NCBI RefSeq assembly: GCF_900114455.1
Contig: NZ_FOTC01000010.1
Span: 1 to 64,000, forward strand
Direction: 5' to 3'
DNA from: Halogranum rubrum
GTDB taxonomy: Archaea; Halobacteriota; Halobacteria; Halobacteriales; Haloferacaceae
DNA length: 64,000 bases
Both the position numbers and the translations under genes were made by a program. Below are positions 1 to 10,173 of the stretch, in pieces. The notes below the pieces were generated by a model. That model saw only the letters and a program-made list of their open reading frames with translations, made no database searches and had not been told where the DNA came from. The number at the start of each line of letters is the position of its first letter. Within the stretch, counting starts at the first letter, position 1.

Positions 1-284
1 ACGAGACTCGAGATTCTCGTCGATATATGCAACGTGTGACGGCCGCTACCCGCTGAATATCGGCGAAACGGGAAATTAGGCGAATAAGGTTACCTATCCT
101 ATATGAATGCAAGTCCAGACGATAAATGAAAATCGAGGGGGAGAACCGCTAAGACTGCTCAATTATCCACGGAAAAGCCCTCATTCGTATTTGCAAACCG
201 CAGTCCTGAACACTCACGATATACCGACGAGGAATAGATACGCGAACTGTCAAACGTGACCGCGTGTCCACTCGACCCGGTCAG

Positions 285-1790
285 TTACTGTGAAGGAGAC
301 GCTCCTTGGTCATCGATCTGCTCGTACATCTCGTCGGGGAAGGGGAGGCTCCCATAGATCGAGTACGGACACTGGTCGCGCCCGATGCAGTACCGCTGCA
401 TATCATCATTCGCACAATTCATCGGGAGGGGGATTTCGCCGCCGATGTCGTTGTCGAGTTCGTACCGAATCTGGTACTCAGTCACCTCGTCGTCGTACCA
501 GGGCCACCGCGAGAACAGGTCTTTCACGTCGCTGATAAATTCCTCCGTACTCGCGTCCCGGTACTGTGGGAGCCACCACGCCATCCGCACCAGATTGAAC
601 AGATCCTTCCGAACGGGTTTCTTCTCCTGCAGGCGCTCGTCCATCGCCGCCATGCAGGGCAACTCGAACAGATCTTCGAGTTCATCGACGTAGAGGGGTT
701 GCGCACCGTCACTGTATTCGGTGAGCGTGTACCGATTCAAGCGCGCGTTCTCAACGGTGACGCTCGCGTGATCGCGATTCCGCGAGAGCACCGTCCCGAG
801 ACTTCGCGGCGAGGAGATGGACTCACAGACCTGTCGCTCCCACGTTCGGTCCGGCTCGTATGCGTCAACCGCTTCGTAGAGGTCGCGTGCAGTCTGCGTC
901 TCTCCGAGTTGGGCGACGTCGTCGTCTGCGTCGGAGACAGCGTTGATGATCGTCAGCAGGTCACGTTTCTGCCGGCTCCAGTTCTCCCACACGCGATGGG
1001 TTTGTCCGGCCTGGAAGAACCGGTCGATACGGTCAGTGATCGCCGATTCGTTCGCGGTGAGCCAGCTTCGTTGGTCTGCGGTCAGCACCTCTTCTTGAAC
1101 TGCGAGCAGCCGGCCAAAGGCGTCCTCTGCGTACTCGCGGTACTTCGCCATAAAATCCGAGACGGGGACGTACAGGTGGTTGTCCGCGATGTGGGCCTGG
1201 ATCTCGCCCTGCTGGTTCTCATCCCCCTCCGAACGAGCGAGGCACTTTCGTGAGGCGGCGACGAGCGGGATTTCGAGGTAATACCCCTCTCCGAACTCGG
1301 GGCGTTCGGTGATGTCCGTACAGACACGCCCCGGATGGACACCGTCCTCGCCGGGATCTTTCGCGTAGAGGGTTTCGGCGATTTCCTGGTGGAGCGACCA
1401 GTCTTCGTACTCGCGAACGAGTGAGGCGATATTGTTGACGTAGAGTTCGCGGAGATCACCGAGGAGCGCGAGATGACGGGGCGGCGTATCCTCGAGTTTC
1501 GGATGGTCCATGATGCAGACCGCCCCGAGAGTCGTGAGGGTGGCTAGCGCTCCCGGATCGTCGACATAGGGGCGCTCCGCCGCCTCCTCCCGTGTGCTCG
1601 GCGCGAACGCATCGATAGTGAACCGCTCGATATCTGCGAGCATCTTCTTGGTCTGCTGCTCGCCATCGACCGTCCAGCGCTGATACCCACGCTCGAACAG
1701 CTGCGTGAGCTGTAACTCTCCTTTGTCTCGGGGGAGGGCCGCGACTCGATACGCCGTGTACTCGTCGTCTGTGGGCGTGTCTCGGCTCAT
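285..1790 (-). CDS. Primase large subunit-like protein (PriL-related)
   Basis: Predicted 501-residue partner of the primase catalytic subunit encoded just upstream. The C-terminal third carries the layout of the archaeal/eukaryotic PriL iron-sulphur domain: a Leu-Pro-Cys-Met segment near residue 380 followed by a basic helix (KPVRKDLFNLVRMAWW), then three cysteines in the last 45 residues (MNCAND, RYCIGRDQC). Four cysteines with this spacing ligate a 4Fe-4S cluster in known PriL proteins. The N-terminal half is helical and not recognisable by eye. The start overlaps the stop of the PriS-like gene by four bases (ATGA), so the two are co-transcribed and probably act as a heterodimer that primes plasmid or transferred-strand DNA synthesis. 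It is the last gene of the long minus-strand transfer operon. PriL assignment is by motif spacing only. Confidence 0.7.
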   Translation of the reverse strand: MSRDTPTDDEYTAYRVAALPRDKGELQLTQLFERGYQRWTVDGEQQTKKMLADIERFTIDAFAPSTREEAAERPYVDDPGALATLTTLGAVCIMDHPKLEDTPPRHLALLGDLRELYVNNIASLVREYEDWSLHQEIAETLYAKDPGEDGVHPGRVCTDITERPEFGEGYYLEIPLVAASRKCLARSEGDENQQGEIQAHIADNHLYVPVSDFMAKYREYAEDAFGRLLAVQEEVLTADQRSWLTANESAITDRIDRFFQAGQTHRVWENWSRQKRDLLTIINAVSDADDDVAQLGETQTARDLYEAVDAYEPDRTWERQVCESISSPRSLGTVLSRNRDHASVTVENARLNRYTLTEYSDGAQPLYVDELEDLFELPCMAAMDERLQEKKPVRKDLFNLVRMAWWLPQYRDASTEEFISDVKDLFSRWPWYDDEVTEYQIRYELDNDIGGEIPLPMNCANDDMQRYCIGRDQCPYSIYGSLPFPDEMYEQIDDQGASPSQ

Positions 1791-2680
1791 GATTCGAGGA
1801 AGTTGGGCGTCGCTTCGGTTCGGAAGTCGAATCCCGGATCGTCGATGGGCTGGACGACACGCGAGACGTCGGCGTGTATCGAGTACGGCAGCCGCATCAC
1901 CCGACGCCGGTCGGCCGTAACGACTGGATCGATAGGAATCTCGTACTCGTCGAGGAGCAGATCGTTGATGACTTCGCGACTTTGCTCGTCGTAGTGGTGT
2001 TCGAGATCCGTATCGAGCAAGTAGACGTGACAGCCCTGCCCCGAGTAGACGACCATCGTCTCGTCGGCTGCAAAGTCGTCCTCGAAGATGTCCCGGACGG
2101 CAAATCCGTACTCAAGAGCCTGCTCGATATCCTCGAACGCGTAGGGATATCCCTCAGGTGGGCTGTCAAGGACACCTGTGGCACGAAGTTGCTCAGTCCC
2201 GACATCGTCGGCTCTCCCATTGGTTGATTCATTGGAAGCGCGCTGTGCGGCGATGTCCTTCGCGTCGATATCGACCGCGAGGACCCATGGTTGCTCCCAG
2301 TGCTCGAGCGCGTAGTAGACTGCATCAGGGCGTGGTTCTGGTCGTTCTAATAGATCCGGATCTGCGAGCGCGTAGTTGCTCCCTTGAGCGGGGTCGTAGC
2401 GTGCGGGGTACTGGATGAATTCGACGAGGTCCTCCACCGAGCCGAACTGCTGGATGGCTCGTTCGCCGGAGTCGCTGGTCTGCCAGGTATTGCGGCGGAT
2501 GAACGATCGATCGGGAGCGTTCTGCTTCCGGATCGGGTATGCCTCGCGGAAGGCGATGGCGTACTGCTTAGGGCCACTGGCTGTGAGGAATGACGGAAGG
2601 GCGTCGAGGTGGTCCGGAAACGTCTCTGTGTAGTAGGTGTGCAGTTCCTCGCGAGTCGCTTCTCGCCATTTTCCAGTCAC
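1787..2680 (-). CDS. DNA primase small (catalytic) subunit-like protein, PriS family
   Basis: 297 residues. It holds the archaeo-eukaryotic primase signature: a DxD metal-binding pair in VLAVDID (Asp137, Asp139), the SxH element in VYSGQGCHVYLLD (Ser213, His218), and the downstream RRVMRLPYSIHADVS motif near residues 258-273, which matches the conserved R-L-P-x-S-x-H region. It would synthesise RNA or DNA primers together with the PriL-like product. It overlaps the coupling-protein gene upstream and the PriL-like gene downstream by four bases each, so it is translationally coupled inside a conjugation operon. Its position suggests priming of complementary-strand synthesis after transfer, or plasmid replication; this role is inferred. 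It is shorter than a typical chromosomal PriS, consistent with a plasmid or viral-type enzyme. Confidence 0.8.
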   Translation of the reverse strand: MTGKWREATREELHTYYTETFPDHLDALPSFLTASGPKQYAIAFREAYPIRKQNAPDRSFIRRNTWQTSDSGERAIQQFGSVEDLVEFIQYPARYDPAQGSNYALADPDLLERPEPRPDAVYYALEHWEQPWVLAVDIDAKDIAAQRASNESTNGRADDVGTEQLRATGVLDSPPEGYPYAFEDIEQALEYGFAVRDIFEDDFAADETMVVYSGQGCHVYLLDTDLEHHYDEQSREVINDLLLDEYEIPIDPVVTADRRRVMRLPYSIHADVSRVVQPIDDPGFDFRTEATPNFLES

Positions 2681-5600
2681 GGCTCTTGGTCGACCTCCGT
2701 TTTCAGGCTCCGGAACGTGTGGAGAGCGTCCATTCCCTGCAGGCCGTGGTCGTTGATCGCTGCGCGAAGCGAACTAATCGTCCGGGTTTGCGTGGACGTC
2801 AACGAGATATCGACTGTGTCAGTGTCTGTGAGCGACTCGATGATCTCCAGAATGAGGTCCTTGTCTTCACACGCCCAGACAGCAGCCGCGTCGACGCTCG
2901 CTAGTTTCTCGTAATCCGAGAGCAGCGCGTCGGGATTGTTGCTCGGGGTTTCGACTTCCCCTACCCAGATGAGGTCGTCGTCGGTGTCGAACCCAGCAAC
3001 GTCAAACACGATATCCTCCGTATGCTGATGGTAGACGGCCGTGCGAGCAACGTCTTCCTGCTGGGTGAGCCATGCTTCGAGGAACACAACGGCAGCCTTG
3101 TGTGGCGTTTTCTCACCGAGATCGCCGATACCTGGGCTGGCGTCAAGCGACCGATCGAGGAACCGTCGCCCGGCGGGGAGGACTGTGTAGTACGTCTGCC
3201 AGAACGAGCGGTGTTCTTCGATGAACTCCTTCTCTTTGAGCGTCTCGAGGTCGAGATTGGAGAATGGCTCTTTGAGCACGGTCATGCTCTCCAGCAGCGA
3301 ATACTCCTCGACCTGGTGGTTCATCGCATCCAGTACGAGACCGAGGAAGGCGGCCTCGTCACGCGTGATGCCTTCCTCGCGGAGCGTCTCATCCGGAATG
3401 CTCGTCGTCGCGTCCTTGAAACGGGTCGAGTGTGACGCATCGGGATTCTGACTCACCTCTGAATCTTGTTGGTGCTCTGACCCACCGTTGGGAGCAGCGG
3501 CGACGGACTCCTCAGAAGCGTCATCAAGCGATGCGAAGTCCTGGATAGTTACCTCAATCCCGTACGATTCGGCGTGCTCGGTGATGGTCCCGAGTCGAGT
3601 GAAGAGTTCACTGGATGTCGAAGCGGTGGAACGAGCGCGTTTGGCGGCCACGAACACGTCGTCTTTAGACGCGAATTGACAGCACGCACTGGCCTTCCGC
3701 TCCTCGGACGCAGTATATTCGGACCTACAGATGTCGCAGACGTAGCACTCGGTGTCCGTGTCGTAACTCACGTGCTCGGGCAGCGAATTCCCACTTGTCG
3801 TCTCCGCCGAATCCTCTGTGTCCTCGTTGCTGTCCGTAGTTTGGATTCCTGAAGCCTCGCTGCGCTCCTCACGGTGTTCTGACGCTGCTTGTCCCGCAGC
3901 CGAGAGTTGTTGGCTTCCCTCGGCTTCCTGTTGCTCGTCTGCAGTAGCGCCGAACATGGGCGCACTCCCGATATCTCGTTCGTCACTCGATGAGGTGCCG
4001 GTGTCGTCGGCTGTGCTCGCTGCCTCGTCTTTCGCAGAGACGCCTGTGTCGTCGCTCTCGCCATTCGCACCGAAGAATGGTGCATCCGATGGGCTACCGC
4101 CGTCGGCGGCTCCAGCGCCCGCTGTGCTCGCGCTCGACGATGCCGCCTCCGCGTCAGCGTCATCGCCCACCTCGTCAAGCGTCTCCCGAACCTCTTCGCG
4201 GGCAAATTGATTCGTCCGGCCCGGCAAACTGCACTCGTCCTGCGTTCGTCGCATCACCCGGGGAATCTGCTGTTCCTCGAAGAGATGCCGGTCGTCACCC
4301 GACAGTGGTGCATCGCTCTCGGGGTGGCCGTCGGGGATCGGTAGCGATGCAAGTGAGAACGGCGCCGGACCCGTCTGTCCGAACTGTGGACTCGGTAACT
4401 GGGCGATCCACTCACCGGCTGGCAGGCGACTCACGCGATTGCGGAACTCGGTCGTGCTGAGATTCTCGTGGGCCATCGACTCAGCGAGCTTCGCGTCCGT
4501 CGCGATATTCCCGATGAGCTTCGTCTTGACGTTGTTCAGAATCTCCGTGTACGCCCGGTCCGACGTGCTGTACTGCGCGACCTGTTCGGGGTACTGCAGG
4601 ATCAGACCGAGACTCACACCGAAGGCTCGGCCCTGAGGGATGAACTGCTCGTAGACCAGCGAGGACGTCGCGACAGCTGCCGCCTCCTCGATGATCATAT
4701 TCACAATCGAATCGTCGGCGTCGCTCTCGCTCTGACGAGCCCCACCGTTCAGCGACCGCCCACCGCCACGACGGCCCTGGACGGCGTCCCAGAGATTGCT
4801 CAGCAGAATCATCGTCAGGGCGTGCTGAGATTCAGCCCGGAACTCACCAAGGTCGAACAGGATGACGGCGTCATCGTTGACGAACTCGCGGAAGTCGAAG
4901 GCGTTCCCGACGTACTCCTCGGCCTCGTCGTCCCACTCGGGGACGTGAGTGAACATCTGGTAGAGGTGCTCGTGCTCGACGATCTTGTCGAGGCGATTCG
5001 CTGCGGCCCCCATCGTCTGCTGGAACTGGTGGTCGTCGACCTGGCACTTCTGCACCAGCGACTGTTCGATATGCGAGTTCGCCTCGCAGAGTTCGGGAAG
5101 CGTCCGGTCACGACTCATCCGGAACACAGCCTGAATCAGGTCCTCGAGGCTGAACGCGTCCTGGCCGTACTCCCGGTCGAACAGCGCCTTGATGAGGAAG
5201 GTGAGAATCTCGTTGGCGACATACGCCTGTTCGTGACGCTCCTCGCCGAGAATGAGCCGCATGATCTCGTGGAAGTGCTCGACCTTGTCTTGAACGGCAT
5301 CCTGGCGGGAACGCCCCATCGCGAGTGCGGGGCGAATATCGAAAAACGAGACCGCCGGGAGTGTCTCCGGCGCGTTGAAATAGTAGACGTCGTTCAGGTT
5401 TCCGTTCTTGGCGTAGTGGGCGTGGAGATAGTTCTCGGCCATTCCATCGCCCTTCCCTTCCAGCAAGACGGTCGGGCCGTCGACGTGCTCGTGGAGTGAG
5501 AGCATCTCGGTCTGCACGGCTGTTGATTTCCCACTCCCTGTCGACGCTGCCCGAATGTAGCTCGTCGTCAGGAGGTCCGGCGGGATACGAATCGGTTGGT

Positions 5601-6888
5601 CCAATGGTTCGTTCCGGTTCCGGAGGGGCTTCCCTACCGTCATGCCCGTTCCGGCGAACTCCTCGAGGAGATCGGGATCCGGGAGCGGTAGTGGCTGGCG
5701 GAGTCGCTCTTTCCCGCGAGCGCCACGTGAGCCCTCGGTGGTTAGTGTCTGTGCGCTCGGCACCGCCACGAAGTTCGCCAATTCATCCGCGTTCAGAATG
5801 AGCTGGGGCCGGCGCTTTCCCATCGAGGACTGGTTGAACGAACGGTTGACCAATCGGTTCAGTTCTTTCTTGGCGGGGTCTCGAATGTTGGTCAGGCTCT
5901 TCGTAACGCGGCTACCGTCGAGATGGTAGAAGTACCCATCCAGGTGATTGAACGCGTTCGCCAGCGTCTCGATATTGTTCGCCGCCTGTGCTTTGACTGC
6001 CTCATCAGGCTCGTTCGAGAGGACGGCGACCGTCCGGACGTTCACGAGAAACGTCTGTGAGGGGCCTTTCTGGTCGATGAGTGCCTGCCGTGACGCAACC
6101 TCCCCGCTGGCCGCACTCGACGTCTGCCGGGTACTCTCGCCGACGTGAGGCGGATCACGACCACGTCGCCGATCTCGGATACGCTCTTGGTCGGCGCCGT
6201 AGACCATGTCGGCAAGGCTAGTCCGCGCGGACTGGAGAGCACCATCGTGTTTCGTCTCGATCTGCTTTTTCCGGCCTTCAGCGAGCTTCTGCCAGCTACT
6301 GTACCGTGTGAACAACACTTGCAACGCGGTGGGAGCTGTGGCCTCTGTGAGTCGTTCAACGGCCGTCGCGAGTGGCGCTCGTGCTGGGTTTCCCGAACTG
6401 GTACCTTCCTCTTGGACCTGCGAGTACTGCTTGATCGGCGTCATCCAGTCGCGGCTCCGCTCACCGACGCCGCTCCAGCGAGCAGCGAATGGCGTGCGCT
6501 CAGATAGTGAAACCTCCTGCTCCTCTGTGTCGGAGTCCTCTGCCAGGAGTTGGGACTCCTCCTCGTCCGTGTCTGGACGACAGAGTTCTGCGGGGAGGTC
6601 GACCGTCTCCTCGTAAATCTCGTAGCTTGCTGGGTACGCAGTCTGCAGTTCGGATTCGACCGTCGGCAGCATCTCCTCATCGTCGACACCGAGATAGAAC
6701 CGTACCGGCGCGTCTTCGCCTTGCGTGAGTGCGAGGAACTCGAATGTGGGCGGACTCTTCCGTGGGTCGTATTTGACCTTCCAGCCGGTGCGGAGCTTCC
6801 GCAACCCAGCGAGTCGGGATACAATATCGGCTGAGTCGACGCGTTCCCGCGCTGGCTCAATGCGGACGTAGCGACGAGTCTCAGTCAT
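2677..6888 (-). CDS. VirD4/TraD-like coupling ATPase with long C-terminal extension
   Basis: 1403-residue P-loop ATPase, probably the coupling protein that passes DNA to the secretion channel. The Walker A is AASTGSGKSTA (about residues 447-457), followed by a VLLEGKGDG strand; a Walker B-like stretch (VNMIIEEAAAVA) lies near residue 755. The first 440 residues form a helical domain without obvious membrane spans. After about residue 900 comes a low-complexity acidic, Ser/Ala-rich linker, then a four-cysteine zinc-finger-like motif (CYVCDICRSEY...ACC). Next is a winged-helix-like segment (FLGLVLDAMNHQVEEYSLLE). The final domain has AGFDTDDDLIWVGEVET, reminiscent of a PD-(D/E)xK core. It overlaps VirB4 by eight bases and PriS by four. 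Family membership is inferred from the ATPase core and the neighbouring VirB4; the C-terminal nuclease idea is speculative. Confidence 0.7.
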   Translation of the reverse strand: MTETRRYVRIEPARERVDSADIVSRLAGLRKLRTGWKVKYDPRKSPPTFEFLALTQGEDAPVRFYLGVDDEEMLPTVESELQTAYPASYEIYEETVDLPAELCRPDTDEEESQLLAEDSDTEEQEVSLSERTPFAARWSGVGERSRDWMTPIKQYSQVQEEGTSSGNPARAPLATAVERLTEATAPTALQVLFTRYSSWQKLAEGRKKQIETKHDGALQSARTSLADMVYGADQERIRDRRRGRDPPHVGESTRQTSSAASGEVASRQALIDQKGPSQTFLVNVRTVAVLSNEPDEAVKAQAANNIETLANAFNHLDGYFYHLDGSRVTKSLTNIRDPAKKELNRLVNRSFNQSSMGKRRPQLILNADELANFVAVPSAQTLTTEGSRGARGKERLRQPLPLPDPDLLEEFAGTGMTVGKPLRNRNEPLDQPIRIPPDLLTTSYIRAASTGSGKSTAVQTEMLSLHEHVDGPTVLLEGKGDGMAENYLHAHYAKNGNLNDVYYFNAPETLPAVSFFDIRPALAMGRSRQDAVQDKVEHFHEIMRLILGEERHEQAYVANEILTFLIKALFDREYGQDAFSLEDLIQAVFRMSRDRTLPELCEANSHIEQSLVQKCQVDDHQFQQTMGAAANRLDKIVEHEHLYQMFTHVPEWDDEAEEYVGNAFDFREFVNDDAVILFDLGEFRAESQHALTMILLSNLWDAVQGRRGGGRSLNGGARQSESDADDSIVNMIIEEAAAVATSSLVYEQFIPQGRAFGVSLGLILQYPEQVAQYSTSDRAYTEILNNVKTKLIGNIATDAKLAESMAHENLSTTEFRNRVSRLPAGEWIAQLPSPQFGQTGPAPFSLASLPIPDGHPESDAPLSGDDRHLFEEQQIPRVMRRTQDECSLPGRTNQFAREEVRETLDEVGDDADAEAASSSASTAGAGAADGGSPSDAPFFGANGESDDTGVSAKDEAASTADDTGTSSSDERDIGSAPMFGATADEQQEAEGSQQLSAAGQAASEHREERSEASGIQTTDSNEDTEDSAETTSGNSLPEHVSYDTDTECYVCDICRSEYTASEERKASACCQFASKDDVFVAAKRARSTASTSSELFTRLGTITEHAESYGIEVTIQDFASLDDASEESVAAAPNGGSEHQQDSEVSQNPDASHSTRFKDATTSIPDETLREEGITRDEAAFLGLVLDAMNHQVEEYSLLESMTVLKEPFSNLDLETLKEKEFIEEHRSFWQTYYTVLPAGRRFLDRSLDASPGIGDLGEKTPHKAAVVFLEAWLTQQEDVARTAVYHQHTEDIVFDVAGFDTDDDLIWVGEVETPSNNPDALLSDYEKLASVDAAAVWACEDKDLILEIIESLTDTDTVDISLTSTQTRTISSLRAAINDHGLQGMDALHTFRSLKTEVDQEP

Positions 6889-9118
6889 CGGCCTCTTGCG
6901 GTGCTGTCGAGACCCCGGCCTCAGCGAGCAGCGAGTCCGGGATGTCGTAGTCGTCGACGCGACCCTCCTGGGCGAGATACTCGACGTCGCCGGCGTCGAT
7001 GTACCGCTGGTCGACGAGATACTCCCACGGATCCAGATCGTCGTCGAGGACGTGAATCTCGTAGTCGTTCACGTGGAGAGCGAGCGACTTCGTCCAGTCG
7101 TTGACGGCGAGTAGGCACTCCGAGTAACCGCCGTCCTCGCCGGTCTGCGCGGTCGCGATGAAGTTCTGCTCGGAGGGTGTGAGGCCGTGGAAGTCGATCA
7201 TGGCGTCGCTGACCGACTCGTGGTGGAAGATCTGTTTGATGTCACAGAGGTTGTAGACGTTCCGCGCTTTCTCGACGGCCTCCTCGGACTTCTTGTCGGA
7301 CTTCGCGATGAACTCGTCGACCGTCTGTGAGATGAGCGTGATTGCCGTGTTGAAGTGGCGGCTGTGGCGGATGAACAGGTCGATCATGTCCGTCGTTGCT
7401 GCCCGCCGTAACAGGTAGTGGGCCTCGTCGATGGTGACCTGCGTCCGTCGGTCACTGCTCTGGGCGCGCTGGTAGATCCAGTCGAACATGACGTGCATGA
7501 ACAGCGGCGCCTGCCCGGTATCGGCAAACATCGACATGTCGATGACGACCAGCCGATTGTCGAGTTCGACGTTGGTTCGCCCGTTCAGATTGTCGTTTTC
7601 GCCGCCGTGCTGGAACGCTTCGAGACCGAGGAGGAGCTGGTAGGCGTACTTCTCGTCGGCCTCTTTGAATCGCATCTCCAGTTGTTCAATCTCCGGCCGA
7701 ACGCGCTCCTCGTTTGCATCCTCGTGCAGTTCGATGAACTCCGACGGTTGGTCACCGTCCGTGAGCGCGTGGAGGATGTCGAGGACATCCTGCATCGTCG
7801 GGCTCGTATTCTCGTGCGTCGCCGGGTCGGGGGTAATTCCGTACTTGAGGTATGCCAGCCGAACAGCCCGACGGAGAATTCCCTCCTGTTCCTTGCTCAG
7901 CGACTGGTCGGCGACGGCCGAGAAGTGCGTGCGGAACAGCTCCATCACCGAGCGGAACTTCTTCTTGAACGGGTCGTCGGCGACGTCGTCGATGCCACGG
8001 CGAATCTCGAGCGGATTCACCGTGTTCTGCCCGCCGAAGCGGATGACCTGCCCGCCGAGGTCGTTCGCGAAGTCGACGAAATCCCCGAGTGGATCGAGGA
8101 CGAGCATCTCGATTTCGGGGTCCATCATCAGCCGATGGTACATCTCGTGCTTCTCGGCGAACGTCTTCCCAGACCCCATCTTTCCGGCAATCGCCTTCGA
8201 GTACGATGAGAGCCGGTAGCGGTCAAGCAGAACGGGCGTGTTTGTCCCGTCGAACCCATAGAAGACGCCTTCAGGGTCCGCAACCGCGGGCTCGATGAAT
8301 GGGAACATCGTTCCCACCGCGGTCTCCTGCATGAGTTGGGTAGCCTTGATCGGGTCATCACCCAGCGGCGCGAGTGCGTCCTGAGATTCGATTTGGCGTT
8401 TGTCGAGGGTGACCGCTTTGGCATTCGCAGCGCCAAGCGTTTCGACGACGCGTTCGGTGGCGTCGTCGAGTTCTTGCTCGGTGTCGGCGATGATCTCGAT
8501 GTAGATCGCGAAGTCGAAAAGCTTCGTCTCACCGAGGATGATGTCCCAGATGAGGTCTTTGACCATGTCGCGGTCGGCCTCAGCCTCGTGGGTGTCGGTC
8601 TGGTTCTTCTCGTGTTTCTTGTGAAGACGGGCTCGCAACTGCGTGAGACGTTTCTGGAGTTTCCGGAGAACCGATCCCGTGTCGCGAGGCTCGATGTGCT
8701 GGGTAACGCGGACGTGGTCGTTCGTCGTGTACAGGTTCTCAAGCCACCCGAGGGGAACGCGTTCGGGATAGCCGTGGATGGTGAGGGTGCGGACGAACTG
8801 GTCGTTGCGAACCATATATCCCGACTCGAAGAGGTTCGAGACTTCCTGGAGCTGGCGCGGAGCAATCACATCCCGGTCGGCAAGCGTCTGCTCGGTCTCG
8901 TCCTGCACGATGCCGAGTCGGAGTTCTCCCTCGTCGACGTCCTCGACCTCAAGCAGGTACTCGGCTTGTTCGCGGATGTTCTCCTTCGTGAGGTCGTCCC
9001 CATTCGCTTCGAGGATCTCCGCAGCGCGGTCGAATGTCTCGTCGTCAATGTCGTCGATGCTTGGCTCACTACTCCCCACGGGAAGCCACGAGCGAAGGCG
9101 GTCGAAACGCCCCGCCAT
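6881..9118 (-). CDS. virB4: VirB4-family type IV secretion ATPase
   Basis: 745 residues. The architecture is that of VirB4/TraC: an N-terminal domain of about 300 residues ending in the AVADPEGVFYGFDG segment that precedes the ATPase core, Walker A in AGKMGSGKTF (residues 311-320), a VLDPLGDF strand soon after, Walker B in QVTIDEAHYLL, and a C-terminal arginine-rich region (IRHSRHFNTAITLISQT). It would power assembly or substrate transport of the conjugation apparatus at the cytoplasmic face of the membrane. The start codon overlaps the stop of the preceding gene by one base, and its own end overlaps the coupling-protein gene, so the order partner, VirB4, coupling ATPase is tightly coupled. 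This is the most secure marker that the operon is a type IV secretion system. Confidence 0.88.
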   Translation of the reverse strand: MAGRFDRLRSWLPVGSSEPSIDDIDDETFDRAAEILEANGDDLTKENIREQAEYLLEVEDVDEGELRLGIVQDETEQTLADRDVIAPRQLQEVSNLFESGYMVRNDQFVRTLTIHGYPERVPLGWLENLYTTNDHVRVTQHIEPRDTGSVLRKLQKRLTQLRARLHKKHEKNQTDTHEAEADRDMVKDLIWDIILGETKLFDFAIYIEIIADTEQELDDATERVVETLGAANAKAVTLDKRQIESQDALAPLGDDPIKATQLMQETAVGTMFPFIEPAVADPEGVFYGFDGTNTPVLLDRYRLSSYSKAIAGKMGSGKTFAEKHEMYHRLMMDPEIEMLVLDPLGDFVDFANDLGGQVIRFGGQNTVNPLEIRRGIDDVADDPFKKKFRSVMELFRTHFSAVADQSLSKEQEGILRRAVRLAYLKYGITPDPATHENTSPTMQDVLDILHALTDGDQPSEFIELHEDANEERVRPEIEQLEMRFKEADEKYAYQLLLGLEAFQHGGENDNLNGRTNVELDNRLVVIDMSMFADTGQAPLFMHVMFDWIYQRAQSSDRRTQVTIDEAHYLLRRAATTDMIDLFIRHSRHFNTAITLISQTVDEFIAKSDKKSEEAVEKARNVYNLCDIKQIFHHESVSDAMIDFHGLTPSEQNFIATAQTGEDGGYSECLLAVNDWTKSLALHVNDYEIHVLDDDLDPWEYLVDQRYIDAGDVEYLAQEGRVDDYDIPDSLLAEAGVSTAPQEADD

Positions 9119-10167
9119 TAGTGCTCACCCTCCGTTTTCGTCGCGTGAGAGAACTTCTCGAACTTCGGGTCGACGTGGTTGTAGTAGTGATAGAGGATCT
9201 CCATCGTCTCTTGGCGGTCGGTGACACGTTCGATGGACACGTCTGTCCGGCCGAGTTTGTTCGTGATTCGGCGCTGTCGCTGCCGGACTTCGCGGATACA
9301 GAGTTCGGTTCGAGCCCCCTCATGGGAGTCGCCCAGTGGTGTTCGATCGACGATCCCCGAAAAGACCGTCCCGATGACCGGAAGCGTTCCTAGCTGGCTC
9401 AACACACTCCCCGAATCGAGGTCCTTGTGGACCTGGTCAGCATCGACGCGCGTGACGATGTAGAAATCGCGCTGTTTGAGGTCCTCGTCTTCGATGTTCG
9501 TGTTGGCCCACTGGATGTAGAATTTGCGTCCGTACTGGAGGATGGGCGTCTGGCCGCGTGAGGCCATGCTCGCGCCGGCTGTATAGAAACGTTCGAGGTG
9601 GCCGGTCAGGTCGAAGGTCTTCGGGTAGCAGGGGACCGCGACGCTGGACTCGAGCGACATCAGGAACGACATATACGCACTCATCGTGTCGCGTTTCGCC
9701 TGGTCGCTGAGCGAGAGCCAGTTCTGGGGGTGGACTTTCAGCAGTCCGATGTAGCTGTTCTCGTCGACAGCGATGCCGTCGTCACGAACGTAGTCAAAGC
9801 CGAGTTTCTCCTGCGTGGTCGTAGACTCGCCGAGTCGATTCTCGAGGTCAAAGTGGTCGCGAGCCCGAGCCCGTTCGCGAGCGGTCGGGAGATCCTCGTC
9901 GATGTCGTCGAGGAAGTTATCGAGTGCGCGGAGGACTTCGAGGTCGGACTCGGGGGCTCCGTTTTGAGTCGCCGAGGTCGGCTGGGTACCGTTCTGTGAC
10001 TCGGAACTCAGCGGCGAAGTGGAATCATCCGCCGATACACTCGTCGTCGATTGTCCGGTTGAACTATCGGGTGCAGCGTTCCCGTTCGTTGTCTCGTCTA
10101 CTTCGTGTTCCCCGTCGCTGTCGGCGGTTGTTCCGTCGTTGGTCTCGTCGGAGGAGGCAGAGCCCAT
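9118..10167 (-). CDS. Conjugation-operon protein, possibly TraC N-terminal-domain-like
   Basis: 349 residues. The first 90 or so are a Ser/Thr/Asp/Asn-rich, probably disordered tail; residues from about 125 to 280 look globular (YIGLLKVHPQNWLSLSD, YGRKFYIQWANTN, RDFYIVTRVDADQ). The globular part resembles the N-terminal domain seen fused or adjacent to VirB4/TraC ATPases in many archaeal and Gram-positive transfer systems. I cannot name the family with certainty. No transmembrane segment is evident. It is sandwiched between the VirB3/PrgI-like gene (six-base gap) and virB4 (one-base overlap), so it most likely supplies or augments the membrane-facing domain of VirB4. Confidence 0.6.
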   Translation of the reverse strand: MGSASSDETNDGTTADSDGEHEVDETTNGNAAPDSSTGQSTTSVSADDSTSPLSSESQNGTQPTSATQNGAPESDLEVLRALDNFLDDIDEDLPTARERARARDHFDLENRLGESTTTQEKLGFDYVRDDGIAVDENSYIGLLKVHPQNWLSLSDQAKRDTMSAYMSFLMSLESSVAVPCYPKTFDLTGHLERFYTAGASMASRGQTPILQYGRKFYIQWANTNIEDEDLKQRDFYIVTRVDADQVHKDLDSGSVLSQLGTLPVIGTVFSGIVDRTPLGDSHEGARTELCIREVRQRQRRITNKLGRTDVSIERVTDRQETMEILYHYYNHVDPKFEKFSHATKTEGEH

Positions 10168-10173
10168 TCGCGG

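Noticed and set aside
306-1253. Long plus-strand frame opposite the primase-like gene
   Set aside because: It is the antisense of a well-supported gene in GC-rich DNA, lacks any recognisable motif and would oppose a tightly overlapping operon.
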